Below are positions 14,210 to 25,500 of a stretch of DNA of 64,000 nucleotides, piece by piece. The stretch lies in the NCBI GenBank assembly GCA_037576195.1, contig CM075104.1, forward strand, positions 5,214,775 through 5,278,774, read 5' to 3'. Both the position numbers and the translations under genes were made by a program. Source of the stretch: Phytoseiulus persimilis (lineage: Eukaryota; Arthropoda; Arachnida; Mesostigmata; Phytoseiidae). The notes below the pieces were generated by a model that searched no databases, was not told the origin of the DNA, and saw nothing but the letters and a program-made list of their open reading frames with translations. Every line of letters begins with the position of its first letter. The stretch's first letter is position 1.

Positions 14210-15443
14210 CGAGTGAAACAACAAAGCCCGCGCAAGATAGAGCTCAGGCGAACGACGCTACCAGAAGGAGAAATTTTCGGTGCCCAGAGAGCACGGGAAT
14301 GAGGGGATCCCTACAGCTCAAAGGAGAAAAAGTTTTCGAGGAAGACAGGGAGTCGATATCTATGGAACGATATTGGTGAAACAATTAGGGAATTAGGGAC
14401 TGGCCTACGGGTGAACAAACCGACTCTGCCACTGACTGTTTCGTTGTTTATTGGGGCTGATGAACACTTGGACTAAGAACAGACCCGAGACCGCGGCTGC
14501 CAACCCTCATGACCGACTCTGATACTCGACCGGGATTTAATATGTTGTGCCGTCTAGACCGAGATGGCTGCATGGAGGCCGTGTCATCTTTTGACAAATG
14601 GTATCAGTGGCGTCGTTATATATAAGCTTTCCCCGAGTTATACATTTCTCTTACCTGCAACCGCGACATGGCGATTGCGGCTTGGTGGCTTCTGCCAAGC
14701 TTCGGGGATTTTTAAGCGAAAGACAACGATTGCGGAGAAAATAGCTCGGCCTACTCGATCGAGTGACCGAATCTATTCCCTGGATTCACTCCTATTTTTC
14801 GTTTCGAATGAGTGTACAAACGACGGGTCGATCGTACCTCCCGAGGACACGCAGTTAAACCATGTCCGAATAGCAGACAAACACGAGATTCCATGTTTAC
14901 ATCGTGGGACGACGTCTGACGACCATCCGATGCATGTGTCCATGTTACGACGATACTCTTCGGTTCGTCTAGAATCCCGACTGACTCCCGCTCGGCTCGT
15001 GATTCTGTCATTCTTGCGTTCCGAAATGGTTGCCGATTTTGAGCTCGAGAACCACGGCGCCAGATGTTTTCGTGGAGGCAATGTGCCAGTCGCTACCCTC
15101 ATGTCTTATGTGGGCGGAAGAAAATATGTCGACTAAGACCTTGGGATTCTGCGAGAAGAGGCGGTGATTACCGTCCTGAGCATCATCGCAGAAATCATGA
15201 TTGTGTGGATAGGGCGATCCCGGTGATTTCCGAGCGGCTCGATGCTTATGAGATGATTCGCCAAACTGTAATACTTGCTCCTCGAACCCGCCTACGAACA
15301 CCGTGGTCCCCGGGGCTCAGAGCCTCTCCGCAGCTCTGACCTCCCTGTCAAAATCGAATTTCGTTCAGCGAAGACACTCTGAGGGGAGAAGCAGAGAAAA
15401 CAGTGACTCGGAGCAGTCAGCCGTTGTCCTCGGTAGATTCAAC

Positions 15444-15515
<72 letters not shown>

Positions 15516-18500
15516 CTTACGGTAACGGAAGTCGCCGCAGTTGTTCCAACAAACTCGCTTGTGAGTTCGACATACCAGAAACCTTCCGGGGACCTTTACA
15601 GGACCTACCCATAGAAGACGAAGGCTGTAGGTTGGGCTTTGCTGCACGGAGGCGAGTAATTTGCTGAAAATCCGGTCGACGGCCTTCAGAAGACCTCAAG
15701 GGAATCCCTTCTGTGAGGATCTCTCGTCCCGTCCAACGGCGTCAGACAGCAAAACAGCGCTTGCCTCTCCTGTGGAGGTTCAATGAGGCAAAACAAGTGT
15801 CCTCTCCTCTTCCAGCTGCTCATTTTTTTCTTGAGTTCATTTCGCAAACTTTTGACTGCTGGTGTCCCTCCTCGACGGTCGACGGGTTCTTGCTGATGTT
15901 TAGAAAGTCGAAGTCCATGGCGGCATTCGATTCTGACACTGTATGCCATCAACAATACATTCCTCCGAGAGTCTCATCAGAGGCATACCCAATGAAAATT
16001 CGGAACTCCGCGCGCTGTTTTCGCAGAACCCCTCGGGAGCAGGAACACGAGCGAGGCGCTCCATACCTTAGATCCAGCGCTCCGGAATGGATCCCAACAC
16101 CTGAAATAAGAGGAGGCGGAGTTCGGAATCCGTATTACAACTTGAACACGGCTGACGGTGGCTGAGAGCAACAATGAAAGTCGGGAAATATGAAGAAAGT
16201 CGCTGAGATAACAGAACTATTAACGGCCATTTGTCATCGGTAAAGGTGTCCTGCGCGGCAGGACGGCGGGACCGGGATGCTCGCCTCGTGGGAAACAGCC
16301 TCAAACTTTCTAGCTTTGTCTCTCCTTTGAGCTGGCAGTAAAAGAGGGATTCTATACGAGAGCTGGTGAAAGCCTTCAGACATCCAAACTTTCACCGTTG
16401 TCGACCACGCAACTTCGCTCCCTTCAGCTCTGATCCTTTCCTTCAGCTTCGCCGTTATCAGCACTTTTACATCAGTCATAACTTCTGGCGTCGACTCGCT
16501 TCTGGCACAAGAACTTCGAACGGAGTTTTGGGCTTATACACTTATACACTTTATACAAACTTATACAAATTCCGAAAACAAACCCCGACCGTGTCTTTCG
16601 GTGGAAATATCGGCTGACGGTGGGAAGGAAAGAGGACGATCGTCTGTTCTGAGAGTTCGACGAGCGTGTCTCACGGGCAAACGAAGAAAGAATCCCCGGA
16701 GGAGAACTCAGCCCGATAAAGCACAAAAGATGGAAGTGAAAAGGAAGCGCAGCCGCAAAGTGTACGTCCGTTAAAACGAAACGTGCCTTCAGCGATACTC
16801 TTCCCTCATCCGCCTGCTCACAACTTCCTTGCAACCGCCACAGCTCGTTGTCTCAAAGTAGCGTTCGGCCCATCCCCTGCAGACTTTCGAGTGGATGCTG
16901 CCTGGGTCTGAAAGCCTCCGATCGGAGGAATACTCAGCCGGCCACCGAGCTCACTAACAATCAGGGAAGCATTCTACAGACACTGTTCCTAATTCAGTTT
17001 TCATTGCAACAATCGCGACCGCTGTCTGAATGAACGAATTAGGCGAGCGCTTGGAGTCGGGCAGCGACCGATTGTCAAGAACAGCGGGAGGGACCCCTTG
17101 GATCCTTGTGAGATCTCCTGTGATTCGCGATATCTCACGTGCTGTGTCCTTCTCCAGCGTCTTCCCTCCATATCTGGATAGTTCAATGCGCCTACGGTGC
17201 TAGTCATGTGCTTTGTTCTGACAACCAGGACCAATCTGTTGAAGGTCGATGCCGTTCTGGTGATGGACCAGGTTCACAATATCATGCTGTTGTCAACTTG
17301 AAGCCTGTTCCCACCACCGTATCTCAACGGAATTCTCTGAACGTTACCATGCGCTCGGGTTGACCTTGGACTATTTCACTCTGATCACGAGACGATAACT
17401 CAGTCAAATTCAAACTCGCAACCGGCTCCGGCGATATTCTTCCTTGCTCGAACGCGCGAAATGAGAATGCTGTTTTTGCCCTCCTCGTTCGTGTGATCTT
17501 GGGGGAGCTATTGTCGTTTGAGCTCTACAATCCATTTTTCCGTCACTGTGTTTGCACTCTGTTGTTGAATCTTGGGGGGAGTGGGATACACCCGATTTTT
17601 TTCCCAATGCTCCTTTCCCCAGAAAACACGCTGCTGGACTCGGAGAAATAGCCGAAGCAGCCGAAAAGCAGGAGAGCTGATCAACCGTATCGAACAAACG
17701 ATGGCTCTGAAAATGCAATATCTTTCTTCGACCATATCGCTCTGTAACTCATAAACGGAGCTCTCTGAACCATACATGTGATGTGAGAACGCTACAGAGT
17801 AAGAACTGCTTGTTCTGGGCCATTATATCCCGGAATCGAGTCGCTGAAACCCTTCTGATTACATTCGGTGTTCCATGACCTTTCACGGGCCGAATCGTCT
17901 TTTGGTACAATCGATCAACTCTTTCAGCAAACATCGCCCGCACGGTCGATCTCCGTGATACCGACGAGCGATTTCGTACGGGGCAAAGGACCGTCGGTGA
18001 AGATTCCACAGCAGAGCGAAGCGACCTCACGACAAGAATGAACTTCATTTTGGCGACGAAGTACACGGAGGTGCCTCGAGATGAGAGAATGCTAAGGTAA
18101 CTGTGATTGCAATCTGCCCGGAAGGAGGTGAATCGTTCAAGCAGCTTCCGATTCGTGTGAACGATACGCGTCGAATAGCGCTCAAACGGTTATCAAAAGC
18201 GAAGAAATTGATATCACGATGACGTCAGCTCAGGGTATGCTGTTGCTGCGCGAACGTATACGAGTGAATGACGTGCTTCGAATACAGAATGTATTTTACT
18301 CTCGAGCAAGGCTTGCGTCCCGACTGGCGGCACTACCGGGTCCGGCTAACTAGTTCGCTGGTTGCCTAGTTTGCCGGTAGCGACTTGTATCTTCAACAAA
18401 ATGGACTCTCTCCCTTCCTTCTACAGAAGGCGGGTTCCAGCGTCACAGCATTGTTTGCCAACTAGCCGAGCTTCGTGGAAGCGGAGAGTACGAGTGAGTG

Positions 18501-21500
18501 ACGGGAAAAGCATGAGCCTTGGCTCGAGATTGAGATGTTTCCGAGCGCTGGAACAGAGAACGTTTCTCACAAAGACCTAATCTGTTCGCTCTCGCCCGTT
18601 CTCCTCGGCTTCGCCTTTGGAACGATGCTGTATCGCAACGAAACCCATATATACCCTTACGTTCGGGCGAGCACGCAGGCGGGAGAAGGCGACTGGAACG
18701 CATGTATCGGAGAGTTCGGATCAGACGAACACAAAAAAAGCATAAATATCTTCAGGAAGCAAACTGTTAGCTGGAATCTCTGTCTCTCCAGACCCTTCGC
18801 CATTTCTGGTCATGATTTGTCGAGAATTTCTGCGCTCCTTTACCTCGAAATTTTCTGACGAGTTTGAGATTCTTGACGCTCGACGAGTATTGGGTTCTGG
18901 CTAGCTGCTGCTCTCCCCGGAATCACGTGATTTTCGCTCATCCGTTTGGCGGCTTCAACGGTTCATGTAATTCTCGATCATCTCGTGGTTGCTGTGCGCG
19001 GTCTCGTTCCGAGGAGAGCTCGCAGGAATTTCAATGAGCCATACCGTTGAGACTCTCGTCCAACGGTCCCCTGAAACCTAAATGTTACGATAGTATGTGG
19101 TGAGCTCATCGGACATCCTGTGAGGCTAAACGCGTCCCAAGTGGAGAAATGTCAAGAGATGCGCAGCGTCTCGTGCACTGTTCTTGATGAAATGAATGCT
19201 GAAGCTTGCCGTCAAACTCGCAGGGTGTCAGGCTAAGGGTTTCATCCAGTACCCGGTCAGCACGAGCGGAGGGTGGTGAGAGAATCGCCACGTCCGCTGA
19301 CTCCCCCACTGGAGGCAACAGAGTAGCGTAGAGTGAAAACTTCACAGCGGGACTTTCTTAATAAGGAGTCGTCCTCTTATTTTACTCTACTCCCTTCCGC
19401 TCGTAACTGCTGCGAGTCTCGGCTGAGTCATGGTCAGAGACGCGGGAACATCACCACAAGAAACACAAACAACTGCGGGGGGTCTAGCTCATCACGGCAA
19501 TACGGGAATACGCGCGTTCAGAGCGTCTCCAACGCGTGTTCCGACGAGTCGCCGTTTTCGTTGGGGATCGCGAATCTGGAATACCGGTACACTGTGATTT
19601 GAAGGGGGGATGGGTCCAAGATTCACCGGATTCCGTCTTGACTACTTCCTCGAAGAAATACTCGAGGAAGGATCTCTTGTTCTCTCTGGAAGAACCGGGA
19701 AGCTAACTACACATGTCGTAGTTCTAGCAGATATTTTATTTATGGAGAGTATGCGTCTGATTTGGAATGTATGTCCGAGCTCGTACCAGTTGGGATTCTG
19801 TTCCGCCCTATGGTTCAGCACTGTGTGGATTTGGAGAGTGGTCCGCCGAAGACGCGTGCGCAACGGGCGTTCCTCATATGCGCTGTCCTGTCATTCGCGT
19901 ATCGCTCCCGCCGCCGCCAGCGGTCTTCGTGTTGACCCTTTGTGGTTCGGCCCTGCGCCATGGGTCGCTGTCTTCCCCTGACCTTGTCTCTCCCGTATCG
20001 CTTTATATCCTTGATTGCGGAGCTCAGAAGCAATAAGCGGATGTTATGAACAAATAGTACACAGCGAAGCCGCCGATTCGTTCCGATAGGAGCGAGCACG
20101 ACAGACTGGTTGTCGATCTCGCGACAGGGGAATGCATCCGAAGTCCGGAGGGACTAAGCGAGATCGGCTCTTCATCAATGGTTGGATTCGTCTCCAGCAA
20201 GGATTCTGGAGAGGTTTTGCGGGGAACGCTGATCTCACGACGTGCGGGGCGGAGGGAGTGCGTGAACCTGACTGTCAAGTTCATCAACGTCAATTTTCCG
20301 GAATGCGAGTGCGAGCCTTCTGACACTGCAATAATACGTTTTTTCTAGATCGAATGAAGCCAACGATCAAACGGTAGACAGCCGACGAAAGTCGCAGCGT
20401 ATACCGGGAGATCTGGCGCATTCTCGGCCGTGTTTCGACCGAGGGGCTATTGACAGCCAGGAGCAGATCTCGTCGCGAGAATTCGGCTCCACGGATTCCC
20501 GGACAATCCGCTTCTCGATCTTATTGTCTCTTTTCCGACTGGAAAGAGTCCGCCACTGGACACCGACAGGAATGTCCCCGGATAACCGGGCTTCGCATAC
20601 GACGTTATTGGCTGCGAGTCACCAAAATAGAGAAGCCTTGACTGAATGCTAAAGAGCGGGGCATGATGCAAAACGTCATGGACCACGACCCGGAGTTGAG
20701 TTCCGGATCGACAGATTCCTCATGAATGCATGGTGGAAGCATCTGCGGGGGTTTCAAAGAGCCTGTGACGCGGGCCGAACTCCCTCACGGCGTGGCGACC
20801 TGAGAAGAAGTTGCGCATCGGCGGACAAGACGAACTTGCCACCCTTGTCCCTGAGTTCTGTTGTGACAGTTTTTGTGGTATCGCAGAGCGACGAATCTGG
20901 AGGCTGGGATGCCTACTTATGTAACCCGCAAACGTTCAGTCGCTTTCATCTCCCACTCGTTTGTCATGACCGCTCAAATGGAAACCCCGCGCGAGCCATA
21001 TTATGTTGTTAGCTGGAGGTTGAGATAGATTGCATCTAAATTACTTTCCGGGCTTCGGACGTTGTCTCAGCGATATCCGTCGAGCCGCGGGCCTGTTTGG
21101 CCGGCCCGTATGAGACGAGGGGTTATAATCACCTACGATAGCCACAAGCGTCCTCCCACGGCTGAACGGAGCTCATAAGGGACGATCACTCTTGCTCCAG
21201 CCGTACGCTCGAGCCAACGACGGAAAACATCGTTTCCACGAGTTCCAGCCTTCGCGAAACTCGGCCGAATTGTGAGTGACTCGGGCCGACACTCGTTTCC
21301 GGGAACCACGCGTGAGTATCTCGATCTCCCCCCGGTTGGAGGACGTACGCTGTCATGACAGAGGGGGTCGAGCCTGCTCCGATTCACAGGAACTGGGCTC
21401 CCCGCAGGACGAATCGAAAAGTACCAGCGAGGGCGCGACAATTCCCGATCAGTGGGAGTGCCACCTCGCTTCTCTGTCTTATTACGGCTCTCAGGTTTTC

Positions 21501-22441
21501 ATGGATGTGGACCGATGTCGAAGTTAATTGGTTCGCCGGGCTTGAAACGCCCGTTTCGCTGGTTTCAATCGCAAACTACGCGGACTGGCATGCTTTCCGA
21601 GTCGTTGTGTGATGTATCCGTTCAAAACATTGGTGATTCTTCATCGTAGACGAGCTAGCCGGCACGAGTCTGCGTCAGCTACTTTGCTGGCTGGAAGGCT
21701 GCGGAACAACTGCGTCGAGTCTGTACAGCTACGAAGTCGACGACGATAACAACAATGTCTGCGGGGAGGGAGAAGGAAGAAGGCTTTTTGTCGGCGAAGG
21801 AACGAGGCAAGAAGAGGAAGAGAAACTACGCGATTCCTCTTCTACATCTCTGTCAGGGCTGAGTGCCTCAACTCATGCCGCGGCGACTGTCGCTGTTGGC
21901 TTAATATATGCAGTCCGCTGGCGCTGCTGCGGCTCGCTCGCCGCCCCCGTCGAGTCGTCAACGTCATCGTTGTCTCGCGCCGAAACTTGGTTGGCATGAG
22001 CTTGACTTGATCTTCATCATCACTCCTATTTCCATCATCGTTCTTCAAATCACGTGTCTTATTCGTCGGTCTGTTGGCGAGCGCAGGTAGTCGGTCTTCT
22101 CATCTCCTTCGCTGCCGCTTATCTCCTAGCTCTATTATCCTAATGGCGGAAGATGTCGGTGGGAGAAAGTGCCGTCCAGCAGTTCATAAAAGGAATATCG
22201 TTGGGCGCAAGGCCTCGGGTCCGATGATAAAGTTGAGTTGAGAGAGGATCGTCCCCTAGGATGATAACAAACAGATCTCCCAGACCTCTCATAGCATGAG
22301 CCGACCGGATTCCGGAACCCCCGCCGCAGGCTGCAGGAGCCTCTTGAGAGAGAACTCAGGGTGGCATCCGAGTAATTCTGAATGCGTCTGCAAGGCTCGG
22401 TGGATCGGATTCCAGAGCACAGCATCTTTATACCCTTTGAA
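14210..22441. other. non-genic stretch with one microsatellite
   Basis: Apart from the TG microsatellite there is no supported gene. Open frames up to 190 codons occur (for example 14564-15136 plus) but show no domain, are overlapped by frames on the other strand and have no splice partners. A short AT-rich patch at about 16535-16570 repeats a TTATACA-like unit. The 5' leader exon or exons and the promoter of the gene whose start codon is at 22554 should lie somewhere in or before this stretch, because a splice acceptor precedes that start. I could not identify them. Confidence 0.5.
15445..15514. repeat. (TG)35 dinucleotide microsatellite
   Basis: Seventy bases of perfect alternating TG, read as 35 uninterrupted repeats. 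It creates spurious Cys-Val and Thr-His open frames on the two strands. A perfect repeat of this length is usually length-polymorphic and can adopt Z-DNA; that is general knowledge, not shown here. Confidence 0.98.
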
Positions 22442-22462
22442 CCCCCCCCCCCCCTCCCCCCC
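22442..22462. repeat. interrupted poly-C tract (13 C, T, 7 C)
   Basis: Thirteen C, one T and seven C, about 90 bases upstream of the start codon at 22554 and just before the pyrimidine-rich acceptor that precedes it. It could contribute to the pyrimidine tract region of that intron, but another 69 bases separate it from the AG, so a splicing role is speculative. Confidence 0.9.
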
Positions 22463-22531
22463 AGGAAACAACCGTAGGTACTCCTGGTCCTGATCATTAC
22501 CCCGAGTGATTGTAAACTGCTTCTTTCACAG

Positions 22532-22543
22532 ATGCTACGCTGA
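22532..22543 (+). promoter_or_regulatory. candidate 5'-leader acceptor with a minimal upstream ORF
   Basis: A pyrimidine-rich stretch ending in CTTTCACAG (AG at 22530-22531) looks like a 3' splice site. Immediately after it come ATG CTA CGC TGA, a three-codon upstream reading frame, and then 10 bases to the ATG of the membrane protein gene at 22554. If the acceptor is used, the mRNA has a spliced 5' leader and the uORF sits directly before the main start. The main ATG has C at -3, a weak context. This is sequence-based inference; no transcript data are available. Confidence 0.4.
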
Positions 22544-22553
22544 TTTCCGCCGG

Positions 22554-25500
22554 ATGAAGCTGCTTCACATACTGCTGGCCTTCGCGGCCGTGGCCTACGC
22601 TCAAGGTGAGGAGAAAAAAAATCGCGTAATTTGGAATTCGCCGGCATCCACCACGGCCAGCGAGTATCGCCTCGCTTCATGGCAAGTTGTACACCCAAAT
22701 GTGGCAAAGTCTCCCCGTATGTGGCACGTCTAAATGAACGAAATCCGCTCGATGAAACTTCTGCAGGAGGATGCGACGAATGCATCCGGCAAATAATCGA
22801 TACGAACGGACGTCCATTTGAGTGAAATCCACTTGAAGTGTGGTCGAATCGACGAGGATTCACCCGGCATGACATGTGCGAAACATCGAGTATACGTTGC
22901 CGCAACATGCTCGTCTGTTGGCTGCAGTTTCCTCTCGTCGCCACTAGCGGGATAAACGGTGTTGGCTTCACGCGGAGATTGAAACCGCTGATTGTGGAGC
23001 TTCCTCACTTGAATGGGCCATCGGTGGATGACGACTTCCCTCGGTGGAGGACGCAGAGTCTATTTCGGGAAGCTATACATGGAGCTCGATGAGGCAACAA
23101 GTGAGGACCGACTATCTTTATAGATGACGTGGTGGATTGACGGATGACTGATTGAAGCCAAGAAGAGGTGGGGTTCCACGAGTACATTTCAATAAAACTC
23201 ACCGCTGTTGCTGATCCATGGACCAATTGGAGCGATAAATGATCTCCTCGATGGGCACTGAAAGATGAGACAGAAGCGCAGCAGATGAGGACACCCGGAG
23301 AAGTGAGCCGAGAAGCGTAGCGGGAGAGGAAAAGAGAAACTGGCGACAAATTAGTAAACTCGTGATTCGAAAAGCCTGTGATGGTCTCTATTCGGACCGA
23401 CTGCAGCCACTCGTCACGGCGGATAGCGGTTCAAGACTACCAGTTCTGTCGGGATAGTTGTTCCCGCGTACGACTGGTTCTTCATTCATCTCAACTGCGA
23501 CTCACTCGTTGATAGTTTTCTAGTGACTCTACCCACTCACGACGCAGCGCGTCAAGTCAGCTCCCGATTGGAGGGTATTGGGTAAACAATGAGCGTGGAA
23601 AAACGTTCGGGTGGGGGGGGAGGCGGCGCTCGGGATGTCGGAGGAAACGAGAATCGCATACCACCATACACGCCGCCCCGTGTCCTCAACACGCCAACTT
23701 TCATTTCGAAACCCGGCTCGTTTCTCCCTTTGTGATCAGGAGCCCAAGCGTGGTCCCATGCGATCTTCACGGGATTGTCGCCAAGTCGTTCATCCTCTTC
23801 CCGACGATTCAAAACGAAAGTTTTCATCCCCTCAAGATCCGAAAATTCATCCCTGCGTCCATCGCAGCACTCTCACTTCGAGTGTCTCTGAGCGCCGAGC
23901 TACTCCCGATCCCATGGATGGTATGTCTGTTAAATCTGGCTTTCCTCCATCTCACATCGCGAGACGGTGTCAACTCAGATCCACAGAAGGGCCCCAGAGG
24001 GTGAATCAGCTGTCCGATCTTTTTTCCCACGTGATTCTGGCCACCCAGTGGAACCACTAAAGAGCTCGATTCAAAACTCAGGAGTGGGGTTACAGACCAG
24101 CTACGTGTCGGAGCAAGGCAGATGAAGAATCAGAAGAAGTATGACGCAACCGACGGAGGTTTCCGATGCGCGTGTCAATCGCGTGACAGAAGCAGCAGAG
24201 CAGAAAACGACCCATGGATTCGACGGTCTCCGAACCTGACTGGTGGAGCTGTGAGTTTTAATTAAGGCCTCGCTCTTCCAACGGAGAGCGTCTGGCGGAT
24301 TCAGAGACTTCTCGATAACTCCCTCAAACGGGCTCCCTCGTTCTCTTGTATGGACGACGCCTTTCCTCCTCATTTTACTCCGCGCGCGCACCGATAGATA
24401 ACTCAATGATTTGATACCCGGAATGTACCGTATCGAATCATTATCGATGCATATCCTCTCGTCTTTCTTCGTCCGATCCCCCTCTGCATACACCCGAGGA
24501 AGAAAATTTGAGGTAGGAAGAAAGAATCTTGTGAGTGGAGAGCCCATAACACCTCGCTGATGAATTTCGCTGACATGGCAGCTTTCAGCTGACCCGGGCC
24601 AAAAGCACTCGTCGGAAGGAATTCTGCTGCTATTCCGAGGGACGACGGCCATAAACTTTCGGATTCGCCACCGCCGTCAACGCTGGAGCGATTTTTGGGT
24701 CCCGATACCTCACTATGCGGTGCGATGTCCACGCCGCATCCAATGTTTCAGAGCGCAGAATTTGGAAACATCGGATCCAATCTTGCTTCAATGAAGAACC
24801 GGGGGCTGCCATTCAAACCTGAGCCGATTCCGTCGCGATCCCAATCGCACCAATTCCTAGTCAGCATTGTTCCCTGAATACATTCGTCATTGTTCTATCC
24901 TTGAACCGAGCGCTTTTCGCAAACATGGGCCGAATACCGAGGGAATCGATCGACATCATTTTCCTCCGCGATTTCCTCGGAGGAAGGGGGGAAACTGAGA
25001 TGTATCGTTTCGGATTTGGGTTCTTCAAATGACGCCAGGAAAGGCTCGCTCCGGTGTTTCCACGTTCGCGCAGAGCTTGATGAGATCATCCAAAGATGTC
25101 AACGGTGAACTAATCCTCTATTTGACCGGTAGCGACTACGGCGGCGTGGGAAGCTTCCTCAACGAGTTCGTTACTCATTAACCTGATGATATATTATGAT
25201 TCGATACCTCATCCACCGCTCGGCGAGTTGGTGGTTGTGTCGCTCGTTGATCGATTATCGCGGCCGAGTCGCGTCAGCGTTGGTCAATAATCAGACCAAG
25301 TGAGCCCGCACGCTACCACCGAGCCGGGACCTCGTTATGCGTTTCGGAGATGACTGTCGCGGCGCGCTTTTCAGCGGACTGTTTCGTTCTGACTACGCGA
25401 AAACCGCTGCTCCTCGTCGGTTTGGCCTCGCTTTGAGAAACATCTTCTTCGAAGTTCTGGACGGCATAACCACGGTTGCAAAGTAAGCCTCCACTCTGTA

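Noticed and set aside
15446-15647. Cys-Val and Thr-His repeat proteins
   Set aside because: They are translations of the TG microsatellite on each strand.
22135-22971. The longest open frame of the window (278 codons, minus strand)
   Set aside because: It runs antisense across the signal-peptide exon at 22554 and reads through the poly-C tract as a Gly run. It has no domain and is rich in Arg, Ser and Cys, as expected from a shadow frame.
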